The notes beneath the pieces are model-generated. The model did no database searches. It worked only from the letters and a program-made list of their open reading frames with translations, and was not told where the DNA came from. A stretch of DNA of 64,000 nucleotides, from positions 62,001 through 126,000 of the forward strand of contig NZ_LGLV01000005.1 of the NCBI RefSeq assembly GCF_001687365.1, given 5' to 3'. Positions 34,564 to 43,245 of the stretch are shown one piece after another (the first letter of the stretch is position 1; every line of letters begins with the position of its first letter). Position numbers and translations under genes: made by a program. The stretch is from Pararhizobium polonicum (GTDB taxonomy: Bacteria > Pseudomonadota > Alphaproteobacteria > Rhizobiales > Rhizobiaceae).

Positions 34564-35036
34564 CGTTCATTGCCGTCAACCTGATGCTGACCCTGATCTG
34601 GGCCGCCGTTTCCGGCAGCTTCAGCATCCACAATCTCCTGCTCGGTTTTGCCGCCGGGGCACTGTCGCTGTGGCTGGTGCGCGAACACCTCCCGGCCAGC
34701 CTGCACCGGGTCCGCCCGGTCAAGCTTCTGTTGCTGGTGGGCCTGTTCGTCAAGGAACTCGCGCTCTCGGCGATCAAGGTGGCGATCATGGTTCTCAAGC
34801 CAGACATGCGGCTGAAGCCCGGCATCTTCGCTTTTCCGCTGACGCTGACGCGCGATTTCGAGATCACGCTTCTGGCCAACCTGATCACGCTGACGCCGGG
34901 CACGCTGTCGGTCGATGTGTCGGAGGATCGCAAGACGCTCTACGTGCACGCGCTCGACTGCCATGATCCGGCCGCCGAAAAGCGGGCGATCTCCAGCGGC
35001 TTCGAGCGCCGCATCCGCGAGGCTTTTCCGCTATGA
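34560..35036 (+). CDS. mnhE: Mrp antiporter subunit E
   Basis: 158 residues. Two to three N-terminal membrane helices ([19 protein letters not shown]) and a conserved soluble tail: [25 protein letters not shown]. Required for assembly of the complex. Starts in the mnhD stop and overlaps mnhF by 4 bp. Confidence 0.92.
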   Translation: MTFIAVNLMLTLIWAAVSGSFSIHNLLLGFAAGALSLWLVREHLPASLHRVRPVKLLLLVGLFVKELALSAIKVAIMVLKPDMRLKPGIFAFPLTLTRDFEITLLANLITLTPGTLSVDVSEDRKTLYVHALDCHDPAAEKRAISSGFERRIREAFPL

Positions 35037-35422
35037 GCGCATCCGTCCTTCTCTCGTTTTCCACCGCCTTCGCGCTGATTGTCCTGTCGCTCGGCCTGCT
35101 GTTGACGGTCGTGCGGATACTGCGCGGCCCAACGTTGCCCGACCGGGTGCTCGGTCTCGACATGCTGGTGGCTGTCGCCATCGGCTTCATCGCCGTCATC
35201 GCCATCCGCAGCGGCTACACCCTCTATATTGATATCGCCATCGCGCTCGGCCTCGTCGGTTTTCTGGCAACCGTCGCCTTCGCCCGCTTCATTCTGGCGC
35301 GCGGACTGTCGCCGGAAACGCAGAAGGGGGCAGGACAGGATGTGCCGGCAGCGCCAAAGCCCAATCGCGGCAAGCCTAGCCGCGACAAGCCTGCACGCCG
35401 CAAGCACAAGGGAGCCCGGTGA
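35033..35422 (+). CDS. mnhF: Mrp antiporter subunit F
   Basis: 129 residues. Three helices with [22 protein letters not shown], the MnhF hallmark, including the conserved acidic Asp. The last 40 residues ([19 protein letters not shown]) form an unusually long Lys/Arg/Pro-rich cytoplasmic tail, longer than typical MnhF of about 90 residues. Overlaps mnhG by 1 bp. Confidence 0.92.
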   Translation: MSASVLLSFSTAFALIVLSLGLLLTVVRILRGPTLPDRVLGLDMLVAVAIGFIAVIAIRSGYTLYIDIAIALGLVGFLATVAFARFILARGLSPETQKGAGQDVPAAPKPNRGKPSRDKPARRKHKGAR

Positions 35423-35784
35423 TGGCCGATGATGTCGATATGCTCACCGCCATTGCCGTCAGCGTCCTCCTGGTGCTCGGCTCGCTCTTCAGCCTGCTGG
35501 CAGCGCTCGGGATCCTGCGCTTTCCCGATCTCTACACGCGCATGCATGCGGCCTCCAAGGCGGGCACGATCGGCTCGGGCCTGCTGCTGCTCGCCGCCGG
35601 TCTCCATGCGCTCGATGGGGCCATCCTGCTGCGGGCGCTGGCCGGTTTTGCCTTCTTCGTGCTGACGGCGCCGATTTCGGCCCATCTCCTTGCCAAGGCC
35701 GCGCATCAGGCGGGCTACAAGCTCAGCAATCTGTCCGTCACCGACCAATTGCCACAGTCAAAGCAGAAATCCGGCAATATTTAG
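35422..35784 (+). CDS. mnhG: Mrp antiporter subunit G
   Basis: 120 residues. Three helices with [26 protein letters not shown], the MnhG signature. Last gene of the operon; a long AT-rich gap to mucR follows. Confidence 0.92.
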   Translation: MADDVDMLTAIAVSVLLVLGSLFSLLAALGILRFPDLYTRMHAASKAGTIGSGLLLLAAGLHALDGAILLRALAGFAFFVLTAPISAHLLAKAAHQAGYKLSNLSVTDQLPQSKQKSGNI

Positions 35785-36380
35785 CGCGCCGTGCCTTTAA
35801 TCGAACGCATTCTGCCGTAAAGCATGCCGCCGAGCGGTTCGCACGAAACCGGCCAGCTGTCGTGAGACGGCAGGAAGCGTACTGTTGAAGGCTCGATGCT
35901 TCTGTTTGCGGAAGCATTTCCGGATGTTCGAAGTAGACTGTCGCCGACTTCCAGCGCAGTGCAGCGTTTTCCGGTAGACGTATCGTAATGTTTCCGCCGA
36001 CACGGCGGTTTCCCCCGCCTATCAAGATCAATAGGCTAGATCTCGCATAAAATATTATTGGACTTTTGTTCGATCAATGTTAATCGAGTAAAGGCAAAGT
36101 GTCCGTTTCTATTTTACTTCGATCTGAGATTCCAGCATGGGTTGTGATTGTTGATTGTTGCTTTGAAGTGCCGGATCCGTCCAGCGCTTTGGCAACAGAT
36201 TCCGGCCCTGGAATTGGGAGTATTACAAGGTTGTCGCGGTTTTCGGTTGTGATCGGGGGTAAATCCTTCAGGTTCGGCGTTAAACCACGGTTTTCGGACA
36301 CTTTCTCAGCATGTCTTGGTTGTGCTCGCGATAAACCCGTCGCGGGCATGTTTGACGAATTCCGATAGGAGAAAGAAAGA
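35785..36380. promoter_or_regulatory. long mucR upstream region, no gene seen
   Basis: 596 bp without a convincing coding frame. The part 36030-36110 is markedly AT-rich (AAAATATTATTGG and similar), the kind of DNA MucR/Ros proteins bind, so autoregulation here is likely. A long untranslated leader or a small RNA could also lie in this stretch. Confidence 0.45.
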
Positions 36381-36812
36381 ATGACGGATCTACCGCTTGG
36401 CTCGGGCCACGATCTTCTGGTTGAACTCACCGCAGAGATTGTCGCTGCCTATGTCAGCAATCACGTCGTCCCGGTTGCCGAACTCTCGACGCTGATCGGC
36501 GACGTCCATGCTGCCTTGAACAATACCAGCAGCCCGGCTCCGGTCGCTGTCGTGGTTGAAAAGCCGAAGCCGGCCGTTTCTGTCCGCAAGTCGGTCCAGG
36601 ATGACCAGATCACCTGTTTGGAATGCGGCGGTACCTTCAAGTCGCTGAAGCGCCACCTGATGACACATCACAGCCTGTCGCCGGAAGATTATCGCGAGAA
36701 GTGGGACCTGCCGTCCGACTATCCGATGGTGGCTCCGGCCTATGCCGAAGCGCGTTCGCGCCTGGCCAAGGAAATGGGCCTCGGCCAGCGCCGCAAGCGC
36801 CGCGCCAAGTAA
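36381..36812 (+). CDS. mucR: MucR/RosR-family zinc-finger regulator
   Basis: 143 residues. The N-terminal oligomerisation helix is [19 protein letters not shown]. The Ros-type zinc finger is C79-x2-C82-x9-H92-x3-H96 ([19 protein letters not shown]), followed by [21 protein letters not shown]. These H-NS-like proteins bind AT-rich promoters and control exopolysaccharide, motility and GTA or symbiosis genes. GGAGAAAGAA lies just before the ATG. Confidence 0.95.
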   Translation: MTDLPLGSGHDLLVELTAEIVAAYVSNHVVPVAELSTLIGDVHAALNNTSSPAPVAVVVEKPKPAVSVRKSVQDDQITCLECGGTFKSLKRHLMTHHSLSPEDYREKWDLPSDYPMVAPAYAEARSRLAKEMGLGQRRKRRAK

Positions 36813-36862
36813 TACCGGGATTTGGTATAAGCTACGGCTGGGTTCCAGCTATGAAACATCAA

Positions 36863-36894
36863 AACCGGCCTGGCATTGTCAGGCCGGTTTTTTG
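36863..36894 (+). terminator. intrinsic terminator of mucR
   Basis: AACCGGCCTG (36863-36872), 7-nt loop, CAGGCCGGTT (36880-36889), then a T-run: a perfect 10-bp stem 51 bp behind the mucR stop. Confidence 0.9.
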
Positions 36895-37076
36895 TTGTCC
36901 GATGCCCGTTGCCGGAATTGATGCCGTTTCCGGAATGAGGAAAATATACCTATTTTATTCCGGAGAATTCGCAAAAACGCCGAGAAAACAAGGAAAGGTT
37001 GCGAGGCCGGCCTTTTCTTTATCCCCGCATTTGCACTAGGGTGTATGAATTAATTCCTATTTTAAGGAGTGTGTTC

Positions 37077-37553
37077 ATGCAAATCATCAGAACATTGTAT
37101 CTGCATTCGTCCCGGAAAAAGCCCCGGCCGCCCGCTGCCCGCGGGCGGCGGCCAAAGTCCGTGCTGCCGCCCAAACCGCCACTCGCCTCCGGCAGCCCGG
37201 ACGAGCCGTGGGGGCCGGTCCTGCCGGTGGCCGCCCATCTGCGCTGCCGTGTCGTGCGCCAGGTCACGGCGGAAATGGTGATGCTGGTGGGAGAGCGCGT
37301 GCCGCTCCGGCGCGACCGCCGCCGTATCAACTGCCATGTCAGGCAGATCTCCATGTATGTCTGCCATGTGGTCCTGCAGATTTCGCTGACCGATATCGGC
37401 TATTCCTTCGGCCGCGACCGCACGACCGTCGGCCACGCCTGCAATGTCGTCGAGGACCGCCGCGACGATCCGGCCTTCGACGATTTCCTCACCTCGCTCG
37501 AGCGCGTCGTCACCTCCGTCTTCGGGGCACCGGGAGGGCGCGAGCATGCGTGA
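37077..37553 (+). CDS. DnaA domain-IV-like helix-turn-helix protein
   Basis: 158 residues from ATG 37077 (AAGGAG 7 nt upstream). Residues about 1-60 are basic and Pro-rich. The C-terminal half reads RQISMYVCHVVLQISLTDIGYSFGRDRTTVGHACNVVED, which matches the DnaA-box-binding domain IV of DnaA (..IG..FGRDRTTV.HA..). The ATPase domain is absent, so it cannot be a replication initiator; binding to DnaA boxes as a regulator is possible. It overlaps the DUF6456 gene by 8 bp. Confidence 0.75.
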   Translation: MQIIRTLYLHSSRKKPRPPAARGRRPKSVLPPKPPLASGSPDEPWGPVLPVAAHLRCRVVRQVTAEMVMLVGERVPLRRDRRRINCHVRQISMYVCHVVLQISLTDIGYSFGRDRTTVGHACNVVEDRRDDPAFDDFLTSLERVVTSVFGAPGGREHA

Positions 37554-38424
37554 CGCGGCGATGACAGGTAACGCGGCGGGGAATGCCGCCCATAAGGACA
37601 TCGTCCGTCTTGTCCGCTATGTCGCCAGCCATGCCCCGGTCCGGCTGCAACTGGCGCAAACGGGTGTGCTTCTGTGCCCCGGCGGGGTCGGGCCATCGCG
37701 GCAGGTCGCGCAGGGCACGTTCGAGCGGGCCTGCTCGCTGGGGCTCGTCGTTTCGGATGCGGGCGGCGTTCGGGCAACGGCGCAGGCGCCGGCCTTCCTG
37801 CGCCGCGCCCTTCTGGCACCCGAAGAGGCGTTTCAGGCGCAGCACCGTGATATCGAAAACCGTACCGTCGTCGTCGAGGGCATCCGCGAAACCGTCCGGG
37901 TCAACCGGCTGGAATCGCCGCTGGGTGCTGCTGCCCGCCTGAAGGAGAAGTCCGGCGCAGCCCTCCTGCCGCCCGAGGCGATTGCGGCCGGCGAACGGCT
38001 GCATGCGGATTTCACCCGGGCGCACTTGCAGCCGCGCCTCACCATGAGCTACGAGCCGCGCCTGTCGGCGAAAACGAAGGGCAGGGCGGGCGGCACCGCC
38101 GATCTCTGCGACACGGCGCTTGCCGCGCGCCTGCGGGTCGGCAAAGCGATGGAGGCGATCGGGCCGGAACTCTGCGGCGTCGCGCTCGACGTCTGCTGCT
38201 TTCAGAAGGGACTGGAGATTGTCGAGCGGGAGCGGCAATGGCCGGCGCGCTCCGCCAAGCTGATGCTGCGCACCGCCCTGATGGCGCTGGCCCGCCACTA
38301 TGCGCCGCCGCCGCGCGGGGCAACGCGGCAAAGCCATGCCTGGGGAGCGGAAGGTTACCGGCCGGATGGCAGCGGTCTGGTGACGACGGCTATTCCGACA
38401 GCTGCCGGGCAGCCTCGTCCTTGA
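37546..38424 (+). CDS. DUF6456 domain protein
   Basis: 292 residues from ATG 37546 (GGAGGG 8 nt upstream); ATG 37561 also in frame. The N-terminal half is a winged-helix-like segment (VRLVRYVASHAPVRLQLAQ, QVAQGTFERACSLGLV). The C-terminal half has the conserved region NRLESPLGAAARLKEKSG, then AAGERLHADFTRAHLQPRL and LDVCCFQKGLEIVERERQWPARSAKLML. It is paired with the DnaA domain-IV-like gene in rhizobia. Function unknown, probably DNA-associated. Its 3' end overlaps sufE by 35 bp, convergently. Confidence 0.75.
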   Translation: MRDAAMTGNAAGNAAHKDIVRLVRYVASHAPVRLQLAQTGVLLCPGGVGPSRQVAQGTFERACSLGLVVSDAGGVRATAQAPAFLRRALLAPEEAFQAQHRDIENRTVVVEGIRETVRVNRLESPLGAAARLKEKSGAALLPPEAIAAGERLHADFTRAHLQPRLTMSYEPRLSAKTKGRAGGTADLCDTALAARLRVGKAMEAIGPELCGVALDVCCFQKGLEIVERERQWPARSAKLMLRTALMALARHYAPPPRGATRQSHAWGAEGYRPDGSGLVTTAIPTAAGQPRP

Positions 38425-38845
38425 TGCGCTTGACCATCGAGCGCAGGCCGTTGGCCCGCTGGGCGGTCAGGTATTCGATCAGGCCCATCCGGTCGAACAG
38501 GTCGATCGCATCGGTCTTGATGATGTCGGAGGCGTGCTGGCCGGAAAAGATCGACAGCACGATGGCAACGAGGCCGCGCACGATATGGGCATCCGATTCG
38601 CCCTCGAAGGTGAGGATCGGGTCGCTCACGGCATCGCTCGTATGGGTAACCAGCCAGACCTGGCTGGCGCATCCCTGCACCTTGTTTTCCGATGTGCGCT
38701 TGTCTTCCGGCATGTCCGGCAGCTTGCGGCCAAGCTCGATGACATAGCTCATCCGGTCCTGCCAATCGTCCAGATAGGCGCAATTGTCGATGATCTCGGC
38801 AAGCGGCGTGATCGCCGGTGTGTGGGTCTGGTTCATGGCGTTCAT
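38390..38845 (-). CDS. sufE: SufE cysteine desulfuration protein
   Basis: 151 residues (MNAMNQTHTPAITPL start; a second ATG at 38836). SufE hallmarks: LDDWQDRMSYVIELGRKLP, then SENKVQGCASQVWL with the sulfur-accepting Cys59. It takes persulfide from SufS and feeds Fe-S assembly. The suf operon itself is not in the window. The 3' end overlaps the DUF6456 gene. Confidence 0.92.
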   Translation of the reverse strand: MNAMNQTHTPAITPLAEIIDNCAYLDDWQDRMSYVIELGRKLPDMPEDKRTSENKVQGCASQVWLVTHTSDAVSDPILTFEGESDAHIVRGLVAIVLSIFSGQHASDIIKTDAIDLFDRMGLIEYLTAQRANGLRSMVKRIKDEAARQLSE

Positions 38846-38997
38846 ATAGGCGCGATGCCGAAAGGTGTGAAGCGGTTTTCCAACAAAACCTTGCCGTATC
38901 GATGGTCGGGAAGGGATTGGAAGACGTTTCTGTCCGGCGAGGTTGGGGGGGGGCAAGTGTATTGTGGTTTGGGCAATGGTTTGACGTTCGCGGCGTA

Positions 38998-39024
38998 CTG
39001 AATTAATCTGTATTACAAATTCAG
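38998..39024. promoter_or_regulatory. inverted repeat, candidate toxin-antitoxin operator
   Basis: CTGAATT (38998-39004) and AATTCAG (39018-39024), with an inner TAAT-CTGT-ATTA pair (39004-39007, 39012-39015), sit directly before the ribosome site of the antitoxin gene. Typical place for RHH autorepression. Confidence 0.5.
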
Positions 39025-39033
39025 GAGAAAATC

Positions 39034-39297
39034 ATGCCCAGTCAGCGAGATCTATCGGATCCTCTCACAATGCGGCTGCCCTTGGATGTCCTAGTCGAAA
39101 TCGAGGAAATTGCCGCGGTTTGCGAGCGGTCGCGCAGCTGGGTGTTTGTGCGGGCGCTGAAATCGTATCTTGCCGCGGAAGGCAAGGAAATTCTCGACAT
39201 TGCAAAAGCACGCAAGGAGATGGCCGCAGGGGACGCTTTTGACCTGGATGACGTCGCCGCCGAGGTCGAGGCCATCGTCAAGGGTGCTGCTGCTTGA
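39034..39297 (+). CDS. ribbon-helix-helix antitoxin (CopG/ParD-like)
   Basis: 87 residues. The RHH domain is LTMRLPLDVLVEIEEIAAVCERSRSWVFVRALKSYL (about 11-46). The C-terminal acidic helix should wrap the toxin. AGGAG lies 6 nt before the ATG. It is a close paralog of the antitoxin at 58055-58318 (both have ..ERSRSWV.VRA...YL..EG..IL). The stop overlaps the toxin start. Confidence 0.85.
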   Translation: MPSQRDLSDPLTMRLPLDVLVEIEEIAAVCERSRSWVFVRALKSYLAAEGKEILDIAKARKEMAAGDAFDLDDVAAEVEAIVKGAAA

Positions 39298-39614
39298 GGA
39301 TTCGGTTCTCGCCCGATGCCCGGTCCTATGTAAAGTCCGAGGCGTCCTATCTGCGAGAGCGAAGCGTTCTGGCGGCGCAAAGCTTCAGCGACAACCTGAA
39401 ACGTCTGAAACTCAATCTGGCCCGGTTTCCCAAACTTGGGCAGGCGAGCGACGAACTGCCGGTCCCCGGTGTTTTCAGGTTCGTGATGGGTGATTATCTG
39501 ATCGACTACGAAATCAGGGGCGATGTGATCGAGGTTCTCGCTGTTCGCCATGGGCGCCAGCGCCCGCCGGATCGGCTCGATGATGACTTCGATTTCGAAG
39601 CTGTGGAAAATTAG
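39294..39614 (+). CDS. RelE/ParE-family toxin
   Basis: 106 residues from TTG 39294, overlapping the antitoxin stop by 4 bp. RelE/ParE fold: RIRFSPDARSYVKSEASYL at the start and IEVLAVRHGRQRPP at the end, the common ParE-type C-terminal strand. Targets gyrase (ParE) or ribosome-bound mRNA (RelE); which one is not decidable. The tail (DDDFDFEAVEN) is unusually acidic. Paralog of 58318-58632. Confidence 0.85.
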   Translation: MRIRFSPDARSYVKSEASYLRERSVLAAQSFSDNLKRLKLNLARFPKLGQASDELPVPGVFRFVMGDYLIDYEIRGDVIEVLAVRHGRQRPPDRLDDDFDFEAVEN

Positions 39615-39655
39615 CGGCGGATGGGCTCCGGCCGGTCTTGCATTCCATCAACCGT

Positions 39656-40093
39656 CTATCGCGCAACCGCGGCCTTCGGCTCGAGGCGTTTTTCCGGTAC
39701 GGGGATCTTGTTGAAGAGCGGTTCGGCCTGTGCAGAAACCTGCTCGGCAGCCGTGACGTCGACGGCGGGCTGCTCCGTGGCAGCGACCGTTCCGGTCGTT
39801 ACGGCGTCGCTCGGTTCGGCGAACTGCTGGTCGAGAAACAGATAGGCGATGCGGGCGCCTTCACGGGCCCGGTGGCCAAGTGCCACGAAGGTCTCCGTGC
39901 CCTTGATGCAGACATCCGGCTTCTCGGTGCAGAGGGCGCTGATATAGCCGAAGGCCTCGGTCGCGGCCGACACGGTGTCGCCGACATCGACTTTCGGGCC
40001 TTTTTCGAGTGTCGAGCTGCTCGACGGATCGAGAAACGGCAAGAGCACCAGCACCAGCGAAAACCAGAATGTTCCCTTGATCAGAAACCACAT
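39656..40093 (-). CDS. DUF5330 family secreted or membrane-anchored protein
   Basis: 145 residues from ATG 40093. One N-terminal hydrophobic helix (MWFLIKGTFWFSLVLVLLPF) precedes a periplasmic region with VSAATEAFGYISALCTEKPDVC (two Cys) and FVALGHRAREGARIAYLFLD, the DUF5330 pattern. An upstream ATG at 40105 is too close to AAAGG. Function unknown. Confidence 0.75.
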   Translation of the reverse strand: MWFLIKGTFWFSLVLVLLPFLDPSSSSTLEKGPKVDVGDTVSAATEAFGYISALCTEKPDVCIKGTETFVALGHRAREGARIAYLFLDQQFAEPSDAVTTGTVAATEQPAVDVTAAEQVSAQAEPLFNKIPVPEKRLEPKAAVAR

Positions 40094-40647
40094 TGTCTTG
40101 CCCATCCTTTGGTCAGGCGCTCAAACCTGCGTCCGGTCTCTGCCGGGTTCGCTCCCTTGGCGCCTTGTCATCACACCTTAGACGCGGATTCGGAACATGC
40201 CTTTGCCAAAACCGATGGCATTTGCACTGTCTTTTCATAAAATTGGAATTATCGGCATTTGAATGGCATTTGCAGCGTATTTTAACGGATGCCATTAAGG
40301 TTCAAGGCAGACCGGGACGCGGCGGGGCCGCAAACGCGGGTTTCGGAGTGGGGTGGCGCTGCCACAAAGGTTAACGCGCCGGCAAAAACCGCCTGAAATC
40401 CGTCGCTTACGCCCCATTAACCACAAAAGACAAAGCCCCGGGGATTTGTCCCGGAATGGGATTTTCGGACGGTTTCACCGGATTTGTGGCAATTTCATTT
40501 ATCCTTTCATTAAGCCGCCGGTGCGAAATTCGGATATGCGACGCACTTGTCCCAAAAAGGCCTGCTTGGCCCTCTGGATAGGCGCTTCCATATAAAGGCG
40601 GGACCATGACGGGTTCTGGAAAAAGAACGAGCGTACAGGGTTAAGCG
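40094..40647. promoter_or_regulatory. histidine kinase upstream region, no gene seen
   Basis: 554 bp. GGCATTTG recurs at 40219, 40254 and 40264 within a locally AT-rich stretch. Several TTAA words (near 40370, 40417 and 40511) occur but no clean CtrA-type TTAA-N7-TTAA pair. No hairpin or coding frame stands out. Confidence 0.35.
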
Positions 40648-42252
40648 TTGAGCGTATTGCGTAACATGGCTGGCAGGATGGCGTCCCGCGTGGATGACGT
40701 CGCGCGCCTGTGGTTGCCCCGCCCGGTGGCGGGCGAGCCGGAGGCAAGCCGCGAGTTCGCCGTCGTGCGCGCCGTCGCCGCCACGGCCCTGGTTGCCTTC
40801 CCGACGGTGCCTCTGGCTCTTTCCCTTGCCTTGCCGGTGTCGCTGGCGCTGCCGGTCGGTGCCGCCCTTGTCGCCGCTGCCGCGCTGATGACGACGGTCG
40901 GCGGCATTGCCTATATGCGCAACCGCAAGACGGTTTTGCCCGTCGCAGGCGCCCCGGCAGTTTCTGACGGCAACGGCGCGCGCCATTATGATTGCTTCGC
41001 CGGTCTGGTCACCCTCCATGACATCAGGGGCTCGGTCACCGCCGTTTACGGCCGCGATGCGGAATCCTATCTCGGCTGGATGCGCAATCCGGGCGGCCGC
41101 GGCTTCATCGAGCAGATCCACGTGTCCGACCGCATCCTCTTCCTGCAGGCGATCGACCTTCTGCGGCAGGGCAGCCGCCAGGCAACCATCGATATCCGCA
41201 TGGAACGGCCCAACGTCTTTGCCGAAGGCGAGCAGTTCGTCCATATGCGCTGCGAGATGACCGCGCTTGGCGAAATCGACGGAGAACTTTCCATTCTCGT
41301 CCAGTCGCGCGATGTTTCGGAAGAGGCGCGGTTGCGCGCGGAAGCCGCCTACAAGACGAAGCTGGCCGAATCGGCCAACGATGCCAAGACCCGGTTTCTC
41401 GCCGCCGTCAGCCATGAGCTGCGCACGCCGCTCAACGCCATTCTCGGCTTTTCTGACATCCTCTCCGGCGAATATTTCGGCAAGCTCGAAAACGACCGCC
41501 AGCGCGAATATGTCTCGCTGATCAACCAGTCGGGCGCCCATCTTCTGTCGGTGGTCAACACCATGCTGGACATGAGCAAGATTGAGGCCGGCCGCTACGA
41601 GCTGATCCCGGAGCCGTTCCGGGTGGCCGATGTGGTCAATGCCTGCGAAGCGATGCTGAGCCTGCAGGCGCGCGAAAAGGGCGTGCAGCTGACCAGCCGG
41701 ATCATGCGCACTGTCGGCGAGGTCAATGCCGATCAGCGCGCCATCCAGCAGATCCTGATCAACCTCGTCGGCAATGCCATCAAGTTCACCGATCCGGGCG
41801 GGCTGGTGACCATCGATGCGGAAGTGACAGGCCACGATCTCGACTTGATCATCAGCGATACCGGCATCGGCATCGCCGAAAACAAGCTGGCGACGCTGGG
41901 CGAGCCTTTCGTGCAGATCCACAACGACTATACCCGCAAATACGAGGGGACCGGTCTCGGCCTGTCGCTGGTCAAGGGGTTGGTGGCGCTGCATGGCGGC
42001 CGGTTCGAGATCCGCAGCCGCGCCGGCGAGGGAACGGTCATTACGGTGACGATCCCGCTCGACGGCTCGGGCATCCGTGCTGCCGGCGAGCAGGAATCAG
42101 TGGAACAGACAATGGTGGAGTTTCCTCCGCGCCTGAAGGAGCGTACTCGGGAAAAGACAAACGATCAGGCCCATGCGGAGACGGGCCGGGCGAACACCAG
42201 TGGAATGAACGGGGGTGCAGGCCATGACGGCTCGCAAGCGAAAACAGCCTGA
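40648..42252 (+). CDS. PAS-domain sensor histidine kinase (PleC/DivJ/PdhS-like H box)
   Basis: 534 residues from TTG 40648 (ATG 40666 is the other option). Two membrane helices at about 39-60 and 66-90, a PAS domain at about 110-220, HisKA with H256 in FLAAVSHELRTPLNAILGFSDIL, then HATPase with NLVGNAIKFTD, DTGIGI and EGTGLGLSLVKGLV. The H box resembles kinases that act on DivK/PleD, so cell-cycle control is possible. The C-terminal 50 residues are hydrophilic. No response regulator gene is adjacent. The 3' end overlaps the next gene by 29 bp. Confidence 0.88.
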   Translation: MSVLRNMAGRMASRVDDVARLWLPRPVAGEPEASREFAVVRAVAATALVAFPTVPLALSLALPVSLALPVGAALVAAAALMTTVGGIAYMRNRKTVLPVAGAPAVSDGNGARHYDCFAGLVTLHDIRGSVTAVYGRDAESYLGWMRNPGGRGFIEQIHVSDRILFLQAIDLLRQGSRQATIDIRMERPNVFAEGEQFVHMRCEMTALGEIDGELSILVQSRDVSEEARLRAEAAYKTKLAESANDAKTRFLAAVSHELRTPLNAILGFSDILSGEYFGKLENDRQREYVSLINQSGAHLLSVVNTMLDMSKIEAGRYELIPEPFRVADVVNACEAMLSLQAREKGVQLTSRIMRTVGEVNADQRAIQQILINLVGNAIKFTDPGGLVTIDAEVTGHDLDLIISDTGIGIAENKLATLGEPFVQIHNDYTRKYEGTGLGLSLVKGLVALHGGRFEIRSRAGEGTVITVTIPLDGSGIRAAGEQESVEQTMVEFPPRLKERTREKTNDQAHAETGRANTSGMNGGAGHDGSQAKTA

Positions 42253-43216
42253 GAAGAAAAAGAAAGCGCAGCGCGGCCCCGGTCTTGTGACCGTCGGCCT
42301 TGCGATGCGCGGTCTTGCCTTTGCCGGCCGTATCGCGTCGCGCAACCCGCGCAGCTTCGGCGGCTCGGTTGCGTTTGCCGTCGTTTTCAGCTTCGTCGCG
42401 GGAAATGCCATGTGGTATCAGCATGGCGCGCATCCGTCGCCGTTCCTGCGCACCCGCCTGCCGTTTACCGATCCGCAAGCCGCCCGGCTCGGTGCCGCCG
42501 AGGAGGCCGACAGCCTGTCGCCGCGCAAGGTGACGACCTTCGTCATCCAGCGCGAGGAGGAGCAGGAGCCGGAGGCGCAGACGGCAAGCACCGAGCAGCC
42601 AGAAGCACAACCGGTGCCCGAACTGGCCGAAAGCCAGCCGGCAACGCCGCCGGTGACGGGCACGGCCCTGGTGACCGGCATCCAGAAGGAACTGGCGCGG
42701 CGCGGCCTCTATGACGGCCCCGCCGACGGCAAGACCGGCCCGAAGACATCGGCCGCGATCCTGCGCTTCGAAAAACAGGCGGGCCGGCCGGAAACCGGAT
42801 CGCCGAGCGATGCGCTGCTGGCCGCCCTGCAGGGTACGGCAAGGCCGCAGGGCAATAGCCAGCAGGGCAACAATCAGCGGACCGGCACGCTGGCCGCGGC
42901 AAAGCCCGCCCAGCGGCCCTATGAAAACATCAAGGGCGGCAAGGGCGAACTCGACCCGGTGGCGGCGGCGATCCGCAACGCCGAGATCGATCCACAGTAC
43001 ATCCCGAAAGCCGATATTCCCGCCTCCAGCGAACTGGTGATGAACATCCAGAAGGGGCTGAGCAATCTGGCCTATAGTGACGTGTCGATCGACGGCGTGG
43101 CCGGCGAACAGACCCGCTCGGCCATCCGCCATTTCGAAAAGCACTACCGCCTGCCCGAAACCGGCCAGCCGAGCGACAAGGTGCTGAAGAAGATGAAGGA
43201 AATCGGCGCGCTCTGA
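42224..43216 (+). CDS. membrane-anchored protein with two peptidoglycan-binding domains
   Basis: 330 residues from ATG 42224. The Lys/Arg-rich N terminus is followed by one helix (GGSVAFAVVFSFVAGNAMWY, about 45-65), then a Glu/Gln-rich spacer. Two PG-binding-1 modules follow: LVTGIQKELARRGLYDGPADGKTGPKTSAAIL and VMNIQKGLSNLAYSDVSIDGVAGEQTRSAIRHFEKHY. It begins inside the kinase gene, so the kinase and this envelope protein are co-translated; it may report on or anchor to the wall for the kinase. That link is inference. Confidence 0.85.
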   Translation: MTARKRKQPEKKKKAQRGPGLVTVGLAMRGLAFAGRIASRNPRSFGGSVAFAVVFSFVAGNAMWYQHGAHPSPFLRTRLPFTDPQAARLGAAEEADSLSPRKVTTFVIQREEEQEPEAQTASTEQPEAQPVPELAESQPATPPVTGTALVTGIQKELARRGLYDGPADGKTGPKTSAAILRFEKQAGRPETGSPSDALLAALQGTARPQGNSQQGNNQRTGTLAAAKPAQRPYENIKGGKGELDPVAAAIRNAEIDPQYIPKADIPASSELVMNIQKGLSNLAYSDVSIDGVAGEQTRSAIRHFEKHYRLPETGQPSDKVLKKMKEIGAL

Positions 43217-43245
43217 GAGCCCGACCGAAAAAGAGTTGAGTGAAG

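Noticed and set aside
35738-36031. Minus-strand frames in the mucR upstream region
   Set aside because: No ribosome site or codon bias; they overlap the end of mnhG and AT-rich regulatory DNA.
40360-40520. CtrA binding sites before the histidine kinase
   Set aside because: Only isolated TTAA words are present; the TTAA-N7-TTAA pair is not seen.
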